From: Aricia agestis | Lineage: Eukaryota; Arthropoda; Insecta; Lepidoptera; Lycaenidae | Assembly: GCF_905147365.1 (NCBI RefSeq) | Contig: NC_056419.1 | Location: forward strand, 8,563,501-8,627,500 | Length of the DNA stretch: 64,000 nucleotides | Reading direction: 5' to 3' | Shown here: piece after piece, positions 63,326-64,000 of the stretch | Numbering within the stretch: position 1 is the stretch's first letter | Layout: each line of letters opens with the position of its first letter | The notes under the pieces: generated by a model | The model's input: only the letters and a program-made list of their open reading frames with translations | The model's database searches: none | Told to the model about the DNA's origin: nothing | Position numbers and translations under genes: made by a program

Positions 63326-63331
63326 ATTCAC

Positions 63332-64000
63332 TAAATTCTGGCTTTACACAACGATGTTTATATAACACAGTGATACGAGATAAGCACAATATTGTTTACT
63401 CTGAGATCTGACTAGCCATAATACTGCAATGTACTTTGTAATGAAAATAAATTGAAGAGCAATTTATCAATAAAATTGTTCGAGTTTGGTGTTTTTCAAT
63501 TTGCGACTTGCGCTGTCAAGTGTCAGCTGTGCTCGATGACATTGACATCTAATAACTGTCAAATTATAAGTCAATCATCAACTGACAGCTGACAGTTTAC
63601 GTTTTTTCAGGTACGGTAAGTTAAATGGCAAAGATAATAAATCAAAAACTCATGTTATAGGATAAATTACTGAAAATACGACGAGCGGCACTCAGAGACT
63701 GCCGCGGTAAAGCTATTGGCACACAACATCTTTTTATCAACGTATGCAATTTTAATTCGCATATGTCTAGTCGCACGCACACAAAGACCGTGCCGAAGTG
63801 TGGTAACGCCGCACCACAGTCATGGGTGGTGTTAGATGTTTTTCGTTACAGAATTTCTTGATTCGGTCGCCGCATTCAAAGTCAGCGATAAAATCTATGC
63901 TCTATTATTAGCTTAATAATAACTTTCGAGTTTCGACATTAAAACACGATTCTTTGTTTTAAGAATTTCATTTGCCAAAAATTTTATAGGGCTTGCTTTC
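63332..64000. other. Upstream flank of Ssadh
   Basis: AT-rich. Several TGTCA/TGACA motifs and a near-palindrome ACTGACAGCTGACAGT at 63583 lie in the likely promoter. GC is slightly higher at 63690-63850. No exon of the BAIAP3-like gene was recognised. Confidence 0.45.

Overview
The window is animal nuclear DNA, very probably from a moth or butterfly. It is AT-rich and intron-rich. It is crowded with short interspersed repeats of kinds common in Lepidoptera: LINE 3' tails with A-runs, a tRNA-derived SINE, MITEs and foldback elements. No bacterial operon, CRISPR array, rRNA gene or free-standing tRNA gene was seen. The species cannot be fixed from the sequence.

Layout. 1-1220 is the edge of a tandem satellite of exact 133-bp monomers. 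4139-21818 (+) holds five exons of a secreted-type PI-PLC X-domain protein; its 5' exon(s) were not found and probably lie left of the window. Its 10.7-kb intron contains a complete intronless gene on the other strand (9995-12451) for an 818-residue protein. That protein has an N-terminal von Willebrand A-like fold with an intact metal site and a large C-terminal region I do not recognise; this is the most unusual gene here. 22464-24014 (-) is the C-terminal part of Notum, the Wnt deacylase, tail-to-tail with the PLCXD gene and extremely GC-rich against its AT-rich surroundings. From 24 to 34 kb there is no exon I can support, but five GATCAAAG (TCF/LEF) sites, two of them beside GCCGCC helper motifs. 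This suggests that Notum's Wnt feedback control region lies here. A 1016-bp hAT-like element has split one of these GC-rich blocks. 34.3-39.1 kb is repeats and AT-rich DNA.

39183-60565 (-) is a nearly complete BAIAP3/Munc13-4 family gene. Seventeen exons joined in one open frame give 1088 residues, preceded by either of two alternative N-terminal exons. It carries C2 - MUN/MHD - C2, a GC-AG intron, and pieces of its own exons duplicated into neighbouring introns. 61808-63325 (-) is an intronless succinate-semialdehyde dehydrogenase.

The genes do not form one pathway. Two act on lipids or lipid-modified ligands outside the cell or in the secretory route (PLCXD, Notum), one acts in vesicle fusion (BAIAP3-like), one in mitochondrial GABA breakdown (Ssadh), and one is of unknown role. 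Splice sites, phases and motifs were checked by hand; no alignment or database search was run.
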